Source of the DNA: Theobroma cacao
Taxonomy: Eukaryota > Streptophyta > Magnoliopsida > Malvales > Malvaceae
Direction of reading: 5' to 3'
Length of the DNA stretch: 64,000 nucleotides
Assembly: GCF_000208745.1 (NCBI RefSeq)
Contig: NC_030852.1
Span: 23,909,285 to 23,973,284, forward strand
Shown piece by piece: positions 34,327 through 46,500 of this stretch (its first letter is position 1; every line of letters starts with the position of its first letter). The notes under the pieces were generated by a model. The model had not been told where the DNA came from, ran no database searches, and saw only the letters and a list, made by a program, of their open reading frames with translations. Both the position numbers and the translations under genes were made by a program.

Positions 34327-36379
34327 TTTAGGTAGATTGAGCCCTTTTTTCACATTAATTCATTTATTAAGGAAAATATTCTTTGTTCCATTATCAATTT
34401 TCCTCTTTTAATCCAAATCAAAAAGTTGAAATCTAAATTGAAAAAATAAAACAATACTGCATCATAAAATGAAAATTTAACAAAACTTAACATTGCATAC
34501 TAAAATGAAATATTCTTCAATCGGTAGATTTTAAAATGAGAATTTAATTTGACACATTAATGATTATTGATGATTGTATATTTTTTTCTTGTGACGTGAT
34601 AGACATGATTTAATTATTTCGTTATTTAGGCATAACTTTAGTCCCTCAGAAAAACACGGTGCATTGTCTCAAAAGAGCAATTTTTGTGTTGTGAATTTGG
34701 GTTTATCTAAAATGTATGGATTTTGTGGGTTTACACAAATCAAATACGAATATCGTTCAAGTAAATACATATCAGAAGTTAGTTATGCAATCCTTGAAAA
34801 AGATAGCTATTTAGTCAACATTCATCACAACACCAAAATTCCACTATCATTGAAACCCACGTGGGTACATAGCTATGACAGATTGAAGGTGTAAGCTGCA
34901 GGTGGCTATGCTGGGGGGAGGCTTTCTCCCTCCACAAAGGGTCAAGAATAAAAGACACAAAGCTATGTTAGGTAGCATTGAAGTGAGTAAGACAGCTGAG
35001 GGAGAAGGGGGAAGTATAAAGTTAATGCCTCATTATTCATTGCCTATCTCTTGGTGTTTGAAATTTCGAACTTACAATCAACCATCAGCAGCAGCAGTTG
35101 ATGAAAAAAAGACTAATATATATATATATAGACACACACACACCACAAAATTGATGAAAATGCTACACGTAGCTTGAGTAGTGGTTATTCCTGATAAGGT
35201 TAACGAAAGCTCCTCAATTTTCTTTCTGTTTTCTTGATTCCTTTTTTGACACATGCCACCGAAGTTCAAATTCAGATTTCAAGCATTTATTAAACTTAAA
35301 CACGATTAACATATACATACCACTTGATGAATGGATCAATAAATCTTAATTTGATTAAAAACTACTAGTAGATCTCTGTATTTGTTAAAGTAGTTTTTCA
35401 ACAAAATCAAAAGGTTTAATATTCTAAACGTAAAATCCAAGTTTTCTATTGCTGGTAATTGAATCCACAAAAATTATGGGTTTAGAGTGTTAAAATCACT
35501 AGTGAAAATTAATTTAAGTGGAAGGATAATTATGATGCATACCATGTCTCATATATTGTACAGAAATGTGAATATACCTACTCTAACCAGTGACATGTTC
35601 GAATTTTAGGTTAGGAACATATGATGAGATCAAGATTACGATGTATACAAGTTCATGAAAACAATTCTTCATTCCCTTTGCTGCTAGGAAGTCCCAATTT
35701 GTTCAGTTCAAATGTTATTCCAAATTTTAATGGAGACAAGTGAAAAATAAATATTCTTAAGATTCACTTCTTCTTTTTTTTTTTTCTGTATATCATGCCA
35801 CTTTAGTTGTTGGAGCATTTTCGAACTAAATAACATGATCCCTTCCTTTATACTTACTTCTTGCAGAAAGATTTGATGGAACTAAATTTAACTCTTACCA
35901 TATCCACTTTCCGCCAATACATAGATCCCATTTATATAGAATGCACGTGCCGTGTGAATTCCTTTGCCGACCATAAGACATTACTTTGACAAAATGGGTT
36001 ATTTTGTAGTACAAATATCTATCAATGTCAGTCATTTCTTTAAAACAATATGATGTCGCCAAGCATATCTATCTACACTCCATTTGCTTTTTGAAAATCT
36101 CCTCAGCTCCTACTTTTATCTTTTTAATTTTACTTACCTATTGGTCACTCTTTTCCCATTTACAAGCACACCAAAAATTTTCCAAATATCAAAGAGTACC
36201 TCTAGCATTTGATGTTAAAGTTATTTGAATGTATGTAATTCTCATCATGCATCCAATTCGATGTGCCGAAGTAGTTAAATTTGCCAAATGCTTTGTGTCC
36301 GATGATTGATTGCCTTGACTTTATGAGATAGAGCCGTGATGATGCTTCGTGTTTGAAGCTCCAGTTACAATGGAAGAAT
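34327..36379. other. No recognisable gene
   Basis: AT-rich sequence with short unrelated open frames, the longest being 91 codons at 34902-35177 with no family resemblance. There is a short (AT)n(AC)n run near 35116-35143. I see no exon-intron gene structure. Confidence 0.45.
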
Positions 36380-36855
36380 TGAGAAGAGTGGACCAGGTCT
36401 TGATGGGTTTAACACAAACTTTTTGAGAAATCGTGAGCTTTGGTGGGACGTGAATCACTTGAATTTGCCCCGGACTTTATGTGCACAGACCGGACTGAAA
36501 AGGGTTTGAACTCCTCATTTGTTTAGAAGTCTTTAATCCCTCATACTTAAAGGATTGCCACTCGATTAGCCTCATTTGCAAGATTTTGGGGAAATTGTTT
36601 ACAAAAAGACTGAAAAGGTGATACATCATGTTGTTGGTGATACAAAAGTACGTTAATCAGTGAGTGTTAAATAATGGATGGGTTGCTTCTTGCAAATGAG
36701 ATTATTCATAATATGAAAATGAATATGGGAATGAAGGAGGGGTTGTATTGAAACTAGATTTTGAAAAAGCTTATGATTGCATTAAAGGAGGCTTTCTTAG
36801 GTTTGTGATGGAATGCACGGGGTTCATGGAAGATGGAGGTGGTGGATATTTGAAT
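36380..36855 (+). mobile_element. LINE reverse transcriptase fragment, degenerate
   Basis: The plus strand reads 'GPGLDGFNTNF' near 36390, the usual L1 RT start being GPDGFNxxFF. A decayed 'LISLCKILGKLFTKRLK'-like region follows. 'MDGLLLANEIIHNMKMNMG' starts at 36674 and, after one frameshift, 'VVLKLDFEKAYDCIKGGFLR' at about 36745-36805. This is RT motif A of plant L1-type LINEs, including the catalytic Asp in LDFEKAYD. The fragment stops exactly where the LTR at 36856 begins. Later RT motifs are absent. Confidence 0.8.
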
Positions 36856-38296
36856 TGTTGATCCCAAAGAGAGTTCTATAGAGGAGTGAATAGCACTTTT
36901 CAAATCCAAGTAAAGAGCTGATTAAGGGAATTTGAAAGTGGAAGTTTAAAGCTTACTGAAGGAATGATTTAAGTGTTAAGAGTAAGAAGAAAATAAAAGA
37001 AAGTAGACAAAATACAATGATTTATAGTGGTTCGGTCCCTTTGACCTATATCCACTAACTTGATCTCTCTATCAAGGATTTTCATATTAATTTACTAAAA
37101 TCAATGAAATTTTCAAACTTCCACCAAGTTTTTATAATAACTTTTCACAAGCTCAGTCACAACCTTTAACAATAATTTTTTAAGGGATCAACCAAAACCC
37201 AAAACTAACTTTTTCAAGGCTAAGTTAGAACCTATAACAATAACCAAGCTAATCTAAGCTTGATCTAACCCTTAGAGTGTCTCTTACACTCTAAGTAAAC
37301 AAGAAATAGAGAAAAGATGAAGTACAATTGATCATTTAGCTAGTCTAGGATGTACAAATTTAAGTTCAAATACTTTTTCAAAAGATGGGAGTGAAATACA
37401 AATGTAAAGAGAAGTTTTTAGGTCTTTTAAACTCAAAATCACTTTAGATAGCTTTTTGCCATAATTTTTGACTGTTGGAGAGGCTTTAAACACTTAAAAA
37501 ATCACTTCTGACCATTGGAGATAGAAACTAGTCATTTTTTACTGTTATTTTGTCTTTTTGTGCTTAAATTCAAATATATAGACAGTGCTTCATTAACCAG
37601 TTAAAGGAAGACTTTAACTGATTAAGCCTTCTCTAACTTGCACAATGTTTCTTTGTGTTAATTAATTAACGGCAGTTTTAACTAATTAATAACTTTCTAT
37701 TTTCAATTCAAGCACTTTCAAGCATTGTTTTTGGCTAGCCTCCTTTCAATCGATTAATGCTTCTTTTAACTGATTGAAGCTTCTCTCCATTCATCATTAA
37801 TTGATAAAACTGGGCTCCAACCAATTAAGAAGTCTTCATCTTTAAATCGCTTGGTTTGGTGCCTTGGACGGTCATCAATATTTTGAATTTGAATTTTGAC
37901 GTTTCTTGACACTGTAACTTTGACCTTTAACCAGTTAACTTGTTTCCTTTAATTGATCAAAAGGCTTCTATTTTGTATCTAGTACCCGTTTAACTTATTA
38001 AACCTTATCTTAACTAGTTAAGACATTTCTGTTTGTTATTGGTGTAACGTCCAGAATTGTTTTAATTAATTAAAGGTTTGTGTTAATTGGTAAGACTAAT
38101 CTGGCTTTATTAAAGGTCTTTCTTCTTTACTTGTTTAACCAATTAACCCATCTTGCAACTAGATAAGCATTTTGACTTGCTTTCAAATACCAAATATATT
38201 AATGAATTTCAGCTTTTTCTTATACATTTAAATAATATAATTAGATAGCAATGACAAGGAATGTTTTGCTATCATAAAAAACACATGAAGTCAACA
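36856..38296 (-). mobile_element. Copia-type LTR (3' LTR of a minus-strand element)
   Basis: The plus strand runs from TGTTGATCCC (36856) to ...GAAGTCAACA (38296), so on the minus strand the ends are TGTTGACTTC and GGGATCAACA. The minus-strand purine tract AAGAAAGAGAGAA ends exactly at 38297, marking this as a 3' LTR. It is related to 707-1576 and 63685-64000 ('tttatagtggttcggtc', 'atatccacta'). It contains at least 12 dispersed TTAACYRRTTAA-like palindromic words at 37590-38150. No matching 5-bp duplication was found, because the right side is element interior. Confidence 0.75.
37590..38150. repeat. Dispersed palindromic TTAACYRRTTAA words in the LTR
   Basis: Variants such as TTAACCAGTTAA, TTAACTGATTAA, TTAACTAGTTAA and TTAACCAATTAA occur at least 12 times in about 560 bp with irregular spacing (for instance near 37594, 37611, 37925, 38010 and 38134). 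Confidence 0.7.
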
Positions 38297-39115
38297 TTCT
38301 CTCTTTCTTATTTTTGATGATGATAAAACACTCATAGATTAAGAGTACAATGTCTATGTTCAATATGAATGCTTTAAATCTTTATGCATAATGAGTTGCT
38401 CCCCTTTAATTAATGCATCTAGTTTTCTTTAAAGATTTGCAATAAAATATTTATAATATCTACTATAGCTAAACAAGATATACAATATACACAGTAGCTA
38501 AGTATGATATATGGAATATCTATAATAATTAGCACATAATATTCAACAAAACTATAACTAAGTATCACACATATAAATTAAACATTAAGACCCATCAAAC
38601 TCTATTTAAATTAGTCTTTCTTCTCACTTTTTTTGTCATCATTGATAAAGATATTCAAAACTCCCCCTTAATGAGTACATCTTGATTTTCCTTTAATCTT
38701 TAAATTGGACTTTAATGAATGGGAATCATAAGCACTCATACACCTAAGTCATACAAACTTATACATATAGTTCAATAACTTCAAGAGTCAAACTTGTAAC
38801 TATGTAAGAGCAATGTAAGGGAGTTAAATCATTTCAAGAACTTATCAAGGATCACTCATATAATGTTCAAGTAAATTTACTCGTTTTGTCATAATCAAAA
38901 TTATAATAATTTTAAAGCAAACATGAATGTGTATCTACCATGTGCTCAAATTAAAAAATAATTGTGAAAAGTCGTCGATAGGAATCAATGCAAGTGTTGG
39001 GAAGGAACTGGTAAGCACTTTACGATGCAGATGTATCGATTCCTTTAATCTAACTTGGCATTCCTTTAGGAGTTAACCCAAGGAGCATTCATACATGGGA
39101 ACCGATTGTGAAGAT
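38297..39115 (-). other. Short interior next to the Copia-type LTR, no coding sequence
   Basis: It begins with a polypurine tract (minus strand) and is AT-rich, with no gag or pol motif. It may be the remains of a non-autonomous element lying between the LTR at 36856-38296 and the LTR-like block from 39116. Confidence 0.45.
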
Positions 39116-40180
39116 TGTTAGCTCAATTAACAATGAAAATTCAAGAAGGGAGTGAATTGGATTTTTGAAACTTTTTACAAATTTGAAAAATTTATCACTT
39201 TCAAGTGAGTGTGAGTTTCAGAAATTCTTTTCAAAACATTTTAAGCAAAATCAAACCTTATTAACAAATATTTTTCAGAAATCCAAACTAGAAATGAAAA
39301 AGAGAAATTAACACAAAATATTTTATCCTTTCAAAAAAAAAACACAAAATATTTTATCCTTTCAAAAAAAAATGAAAAATATTTTATAGAGATTCGGTCT
39401 CTTTGCCTACATCTTCTCTTTTAGCGAGTTAAGGAGTTCTAAATCCACTATGAAAAATATTTTTTCAAATTTTAAGTGTAACTTTTACAAAACCTTTTCA
39501 AGGTTAAAGTTTAAACCCTTTACGTTTTCAACAGTTAAGGTATAATCAACACTACCTTTTCAATATTTAAGGTATAATAAACATTACCTTTTAATGGTTA
39601 AGGTATAATCAAAACTACCTTTTAATGGTTAAGGTATAACTTTTTCGATGGTACAGTAAATAATGATGAGAACAACAAGAAAGCCTCTTTAAGGCAAATG
39701 TACTTAATGGGTACAGGAAATATCAAGAGTAATAAATGTGGAATGAAGAAATTTAGCTCAAAGCTCAAGTACGTGGAAGACTTAAGTGTAGAGAGAGAGA
39801 GAAAAAGTGATATGAAGATTTGTGAGTTGCTCTCTTGTTTAGAAGTTTTTTTCTTAGTCTTCTTACTTCAAAAATATGGTAGGAAGCTTCAATTTATAGC
39901 TTGGAAAACCTTTGGAGTCATTGGAGATCATTTAATGTCAAAACTATGCATTGACAATCATAAATGTACACTTGCCACATTTCAAGGATCAACCCTTTAC
40001 CAAAAGGGGTCTATCCCTAGCTATAGAAAAGTCCTCCTTATGAATGAGGGATCAACCTTTTAAACGAGGGGAGTCGATCCCTAGCTGGCAACAAGGGTTA
40101 GTTTTTCTCTCAGGTTAAAAGGGATCGACCTTTTAAAGCTTTATCTACCATAGTAGCTGTAGACATAAGTCATCAAAAAG
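39116..40180 (-). mobile_element. LTR-like block of another Copia-type family
   Basis: It starts TGTTAGCTC on the plus strand and carries the shared LTR landmarks 'ttttatagagattcggtctc' and 'gcctacatcttctc'. At 39533-39642 there are about four tandem copies of a 31-33-bp unit 'ttaaggtataatcaacacta...'. At about 39980-40140 there are five GGGATCGACC-like words. The distal end is not sharply defined. It is not the partner of 36856-38296, since sequence outside the landmarks differs. Confidence 0.5.
39533..39642. repeat. Tandem repeat of about 32 bp, 4 units
   Basis: Units built on 'ttaaggtataatcaacacta' followed by 'ccttttaatgg' are repeated about four times with small changes. Confidence 0.8.
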
Positions 40181-40403
40181 ACCAAATCATGTAAATTTTT
40201 TGTATTCTTGCAAGTATGTTTGAATTTTTTTCTTTCTTTATTTCATTAATTGTGTAAAATCTTGAGTAACTTTTTAAAGGTTATTCCATTATTTTCACAA
40301 CAAATTCATATGCACTTTAACCAAAAAACAATCATTTTAAAATTATGTTTAAGTGGTTAAAGTGTGCTATATATAGATAAAAACTTTTAAATTTGAATGG
40401 TTA

Positions 40404-40409
<6 letters not shown>

Positions 40410-40459
<50 letters not shown>
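40410..40459. repeat. (TA)n(GA)n compound microsatellite
   Basis: A run of TA dinucleotides (about 40410-40436) passes directly into a run of GA dinucleotides (about 40437-40459). Confidence 0.95.
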
Positions 40460-40739
40460 AAGAATTTCAAATTATAGCTAACATATTGTATATTATTACA
40501 TACATATAAGCACATGCTATATCTAATGGAGTTATTTTGTATATCAATGAGGAAATGATTTAATTTATTTTCATTCACTTCAACAAAAAAATATTTTGAA
40601 TTCAACTATTAATAGCTTTTTTCTAAAATTATCTAAAATGTAACCCTCTATAACAAGATAAGAGAGAAAATTATACATTTGTACTATTATAACAATCCAT
40701 TAATCACGAATTTATTTTATCTCATATATATATATATAT

Positions 40740-43537
40740 ATATACACTTAAAGAATTGCTTTTCTGTTCTTGGTTAAATCACGTTTCTGTTTTGTTGGTC
40801 GTTAGTGAAAGTCCGTAACTTTAGAGTTAAAACAAATAACGAACCGGTTCGTTAGTTTCTCACAAAACAAAATCTTGCCCCATTAAAACGTGTCATGTCT
40901 TCCAACGTTGAATCTGAATTTTACCGTAGGATAATAGGCTTTACCCATGTCGACACGTGTCCTTCTGCAGAGTAAATTGTTGGGCATCTTACAGCCGTTA
41001 AGTCAGTACGGCACTGTTAAAACTGTGAAAAGGTTTTTTCGCTCTAAATCATTTTGGCAGCACTGAACATCTATCCACTCAGAAATTGACACGTCACTGC
41101 TCAGATGACAGCAACTATGGACAATCTTGCCGCTCCGTCTTCTCCATTAGGGTTTTTGTATATCCATTTTATCACATAAATATTTTTTATTCAAGTTACA
41201 TCCATGTCATTAATTTTTTTCTTATTCAAGTTTACATGATTTCATCCAACTTGGATCATAATAATTTCTAAGAACAAGAAAATCAGGGGTCATTCAATTC
41301 TTTAATTTTTGTCTTTCAAATTAGAAACATATATTCGAAAGAATTTCTTTTTGCAAGTTACGAAATAAATAAGATGTATAAATATGAAATATCATTAAGC
41401 TATCACTAGGTCTTGAATTGCAATTTGCTAGAGCTCTTTCAATCTTTATTTCAGTTATTGATATTGATGTTTAGTATTAAGAATAAGTTAATTTAAACAA
41501 CCAGGGTTTTACCCTTGGTTCTTAAAAATATATAAAGTAATAATTTCCATCTAAAAAGATGGTAAAATTTTGTTTTAATCCTCTTATCTAAAATTTTCTC
41601 TTTCCTGGTCATGATCTCAAGACAAAATTTCCAACTTGACGCCCATAATCATCTTGTGCACAAGGTTGTTTACAAAGTGGAATCAAGAAAGCATAGTATA
41701 TGATCGTTAATCTCCATTCACATCAACTACTCGATGCTTCAAAACTTAAATTCTTATGTTACAACACTCCAACCTTCTTTTGAAAAGACATGTAGGTTTT
41801 GGGTTTGAGCCAAGCAACTCTCCCTTTCCCCATCCCAACAATCGTCTTTAAAAGAAAACCATTTCATCATTGACGGAGCCAAGAACTTATGTCAGTGCAT
41901 GGCATGGTTCTAATATAATAGTGTTCATGTCATCTTTTTTATTTCATATAATATTGAAAAAATAAAATATAAAATGCAACAAAATATAATAAAACTTTCG
42001 AATAAATAATTTTTTTTAACAATTTATCCAAAATGAAAAGTTATTCTTAATTGGTACTGCATTATTTTTCTTCATTCCAATCAAAATCTTAAAATACCAT
42101 GTAAGCAGTTCACATTGATAAATAATACATAAATTGTTCTTTTTTTTATCAAGATTACATTCACACTATCAAATAACTATCCACATGGGTACTACATCTA
42201 GTAGGATAAACTAGTGAACAAAACACACCAATCAATTATATAGTTAGAAAAAAAATAAAATAAAATTGAACCAAACTCCCACATGATGTGTATTATAGAA
42301 ATAAGAAAGAACAAATTTATAACTTGTAATTGTGATGACAATAAAATGAAAAGGAGAATTTTCAAAAAGTAATAAACAAAAATGAACCAAAGATTACTAA
42401 AAATACATGCCAAAAAATTCTTTAAACTCACAAGTTAAAATTGTACTCTTAGTAAAAGGAAATTAAATCTCTTCTTTAATTTATTGACTAATTAAATTGG
42501 TGTCAAAATAGGAAAAATACTAAAATTATTTTATTATAATATATATACATATAAAAGCTATTCATTTTGAAAAGTTGAGTATGGTGAATTGTCCCCACTC
42601 AACTTATACTGCCTTTCGAGACATCATAATGATTATTATCATTTAAAATGCAAGTTTCTGGTATATGAAATATGCATTTATCCATTTCATGAGTTAGGGC
42701 CTAACCAAAAACCAATGTCCAAGTATTGCAGCTGCTTAAAACTATCACTAATCAAAGCCTTTTTTTAAGAACGCCTCTCCAACAAAAATGTGGAAAGGAA
42801 GTACAGTTATAAATTATTTTTTAAGAAAAAAGAAAAAAAACCCAGAGGAAAGGGGTAAAAACAGAGGTTACTGCACATTACCTTCAAAGGGAAAATGGAT
42901 ACCAGACACAGCTGTGATCCTCTGCTAAGAGCTCGACACGTGTAAGTTTATCACTTTTAAGATTAGGGTTGAAGTCCACTAGACATTTCTAATTAAGCTC
43001 ACCACTTTAACACAGATATTGCATAGTAAAACAATAAGAACCAATGTAGAAGTACATTTCCCTATTCCATGTACATTTTGCCTTCTTCAACCCATGTGTT
43101 AGCTGCATTCATTCTAACAACCTCTTATATATACATAATCATAATTGATATATGAAAAATTAAAATATGTGAGATTATTGAGTTTTAATTTTTCCTTTTA
43201 TGTTGGTCAGAAGAATATTAGTAGTTTAATTAATGTCAGTGTGGGGGGTGTATGTGGGAGCGAGAGCCGGAAAGTTGAAACTGATCAAAATGCAAGGATA
43301 AAATAACCAAACATAAAAAAGCTCAGAATAATATGTGTACATGACTTAACATTTCAGTCTCAGGTTCTTTCTATTTACTCTCTCTCTCTCTCCTACCATT
43401 AACTCCCTTTTTATCCCTTTTAGTACCCTAAAGAACCTCAACCCACAAAAAGTTCTTTCACCTCTTAACTAAGACTAGAAAGACGGGTGAAGAGAGGAGA
43501 GAAGGTAGGTGAGAAGAAGGATAGAAACCAAGAAAAA
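40740..43537 (+). promoter_or_regulatory. Upstream region of the SEPALLATA-like gene, with two G-boxes
   Basis: It is less AT-rich than its surroundings at 40800-41150 and free of recognisable transposons. The decamer CGACACGTGT, containing the G-box CACGTG, occurs at 40951-40960 and again at 42934-42943, about 2.6 kb and 0.6 kb before the start codon. G-boxes bind bHLH and bZIP factors. A CT microsatellite at about 43377-43393 lies where the 5' untranslated leader is expected. The transcription start and TATA box could not be fixed. Confidence 0.45.
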
Positions 43538-46500
43538 ATGGGGAGAGGGAGAGTTGAGTTGAAGAGAATAGAAAACAAAATTAACAGGCAAGTTACATTT
43601 GCTAAGAGAAGAAATGGGTTGCTCAAGAAAGCCTATGAGCTCTCAGTTCTCTGTGATGCTGAGGTTGCTCTTATCGTTTTTTCTAACCGCGGCAAGCTCT
43701 TTGAGTTTTGCAGCAGCTCTAGGTATATTCCATTTCTTCCTCCTTTTATGACTCTTTCTCATTCTCACTCCCTCCTTTTTTTTTTGTTTTTTTGTTTGTG
43801 TGTGTACATACATGTATATGTATGTATGTATCTATATATATATGTCAAAATATATGTTTGTATAGATTGTATTTTTATGCTTTCTGTAAATGTTATAACA
43901 CATATGATTATGCAGTTGGGGTCTTTGGGTAAGGAAAGTCTTTTTTGGTTTTTGTTTATATGCAAAGATCTGTACTTTTGGTGAGCTACGCCAGATTTTT
44001 AGAAACTTTTGCTAAGGTTTGAGAAGTTTTAATAAGAAAAGACATGTTTTGTTTTTCCTCTTGATTTCTTTCCATTTTATGGTTTGGGTTTTGATTTTCT
44101 TTTTTAAAAAAATTAAGGTACAGCTTCTGAAAGCTGTTCTTAAGAAGATCCTCTTGCTCTTTCTTTCTCTTTCATTGCTGCTTTTCTTTAACTTATTCGC
44201 TTTCATTGTTCTTGCTCTAAAACATTCTTTCTATTATAAGTTCTTAAAGGTTATTAAAAAGGAAATTTTTTCATTTTTTTTTGCGAAAGAAATTTATTAC
44301 AAAAGAATTTGTTTAGTGTCTTTCTTCTGATGGATCACCCTTTTTAACCTATGGATAATAGCCCTTATGAATTATACATAGTTTTCTTCAATTTATTTCC
44401 AGTTTACTGTAAAACCAGTTTTCAGAAGTGAATTGGTGTCTATAGCCCTTGTTAGGTATTTAAAATTGATGGGGGTATTAGGGCTTGGCCTTTGAGAAGT
44501 GATGGATGAAGATCAAAGCAGCTAGTCCTGCCTGATCCCAGCTAGTAGTTTTCTAGACAATAAGGTGGGCAATTAACAGGGTTTTACTGTTAAGATTTGG
44601 AGCCAGAGATGTGATGTTTTTGCAGTGCAAGTCTGCTGCACTTTGTGGTACAATAAAATAACCATTTCAGAGAGCGAGGGCTGCTTCTTTACTTCTAAAG
44701 CTGCAAACTTGTAGAAATTCTTAGCAATAAGACAAGGATCTTGGCTAAGTTTTCTTTTATTTGTTTACAAGATTTACTTTTCTTTTTTGAAGCAAAGCTT
44801 TTAAACATATTAAAGTCATACTAATTAACGTTTCTGGATCACCAATAACGGTCAGCAACTTTAAGTTTAATCTAACCAAACCCTTTGTCACCTCTATAAA
44901 ACACAAGAGAAACCAACAACCTAGGGGAAAAAGAGAGCTATATTTCACTTTATTTAACCTTCCAAATCTCTCTTCTTCATCACCATCTTCTTCTTGTTAT
45001 TTACTATACATGAATAATTTTTAGGAAATACAGAAATCAATTCCTCTAAATGGTTTCAAGATGATCATTAAAGATGATTTTTCTCCAACCAATCCAAAAC
45101 AATTTTTTTGAATATTTATATGTTATTACTTTATAATACATGTGATTATTATGCTAATATAAAAGGATCTAGACTTAAGGATCTTGTCTTCCATGGAACA
45201 AGATATCAATCTAATAATTTTGATGTTTGAGAAGGGTAACTATTGGTTGTGAAGCCCTAGATATGTAGCAAGGTGACATACAGAATAGTAACAAAAATTT
45301 TCTTCTAAGATATTATTTGAAAAGAATAATGCCTAGAATGCTTTGAAGCTTGTATCAATTTTTCAACTTAGCTCTTAGCAGTCATCATTTCTATTAGCAC
45401 CGTGGAATTGTCTTGTGCATAAATGATACTGAAAATAGTTTTTCATATATAATCCTGCTATGTATCAAATGGACTCAAATCTTCTTTCTCTACATCTTGT
45501 CTCATTGTCTATCCCTAAAATGTGTTGCCATGAGTCTTTTCATTTATTATTATGTTAATACTGATTTTTTTTATATATACTATATATTTTTGGCAAAGGC
45601 CAATTTTATATTGAGCCAATCAACCACCTACTTCTCTATCTTTCCGTTTATTGCATCTACTTAAATATGTTGACAACAAAATTACCTAAATATCAAACAC
45701 CTACCATAGACGGATATTAGCTATTAAGACAGTCTTTAGGGAGATGATTATTTGGTCTTATATTCCTTCTCTGTTTTTTTTAAGTTACAAGGTAGACGTC
45801 AGGAGAAAAATGACAATTTTTTGTTCCAATTTCATGTAACATTACTTTTTGTGGAAAAGCAAAGGGAAGACATATTAAACTAGCAATAATTTCATAAAAA
45901 ATTAGAGATTAAGCTCCAATTACATTCTTAAATTTTGTAACATTCTGCAGTAGTCGCACTGATCTGCAGGACGTATTACCCTCAGGTTTGTTATTAATAA
46001 GTTTATCTAGTAGGAAAGCCCAAGTTTGAGGGCTTGGTTTCGATACTGTCAATTTGGAAAACTCATTTTTCAAGTCATTAGAGGTTTATGTGATGAGTGG
46101 GATATATGTTATTTGGACCAAAACAGCTGAGAGGGTATGTCGTCATAACATATTAGAAGTTGGGATAGTGAGATTTGGAAACAGGCTATATATATATCCT
46201 CATCAAATATATTGGTTTTCTTAAGTCAATAAGCTACTAACTGTAGTAAATGTGATTTTATGGACAATCTATCTGTTATTTCCTTGGAAAATTAATGTTC
46301 ACTTACATTTAAAAAAAAATCATATTTGATAAGAAACAAACTCTCTATTTACTTGGAGCTTAGGAGCTCATATGAGCTTTCTCAAAGAAAAATTCCGAGG
46401 AATATCTCTATTTTCATGTAGGATTGCTGCATGATGAGACAAATTATGAAATTTACTGATAAGAGATTTTGCAGTTTATAAATGTACAAAAGAAAAGGAA

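Noticed and set aside
34100..34411. 103-codon open frame with repeated Tyr-Ile
   Set aside because: It is translation of an AT microsatellite and of the duplicated LTR end across an N.
43487..43537. N-terminal extension of 17 residues before the MADS domain
   Set aside because: The frame is open but would start at GTG. MADS proteins of this group start MGRGR at the ATG 43538, and the first exon then has the standard 185 nt.
44073..44083. CArG box in intron 1 (CCATTTTATGG)
   Set aside because: It has seven A/T bases between CC and GG instead of six, so it does not fit the consensus.
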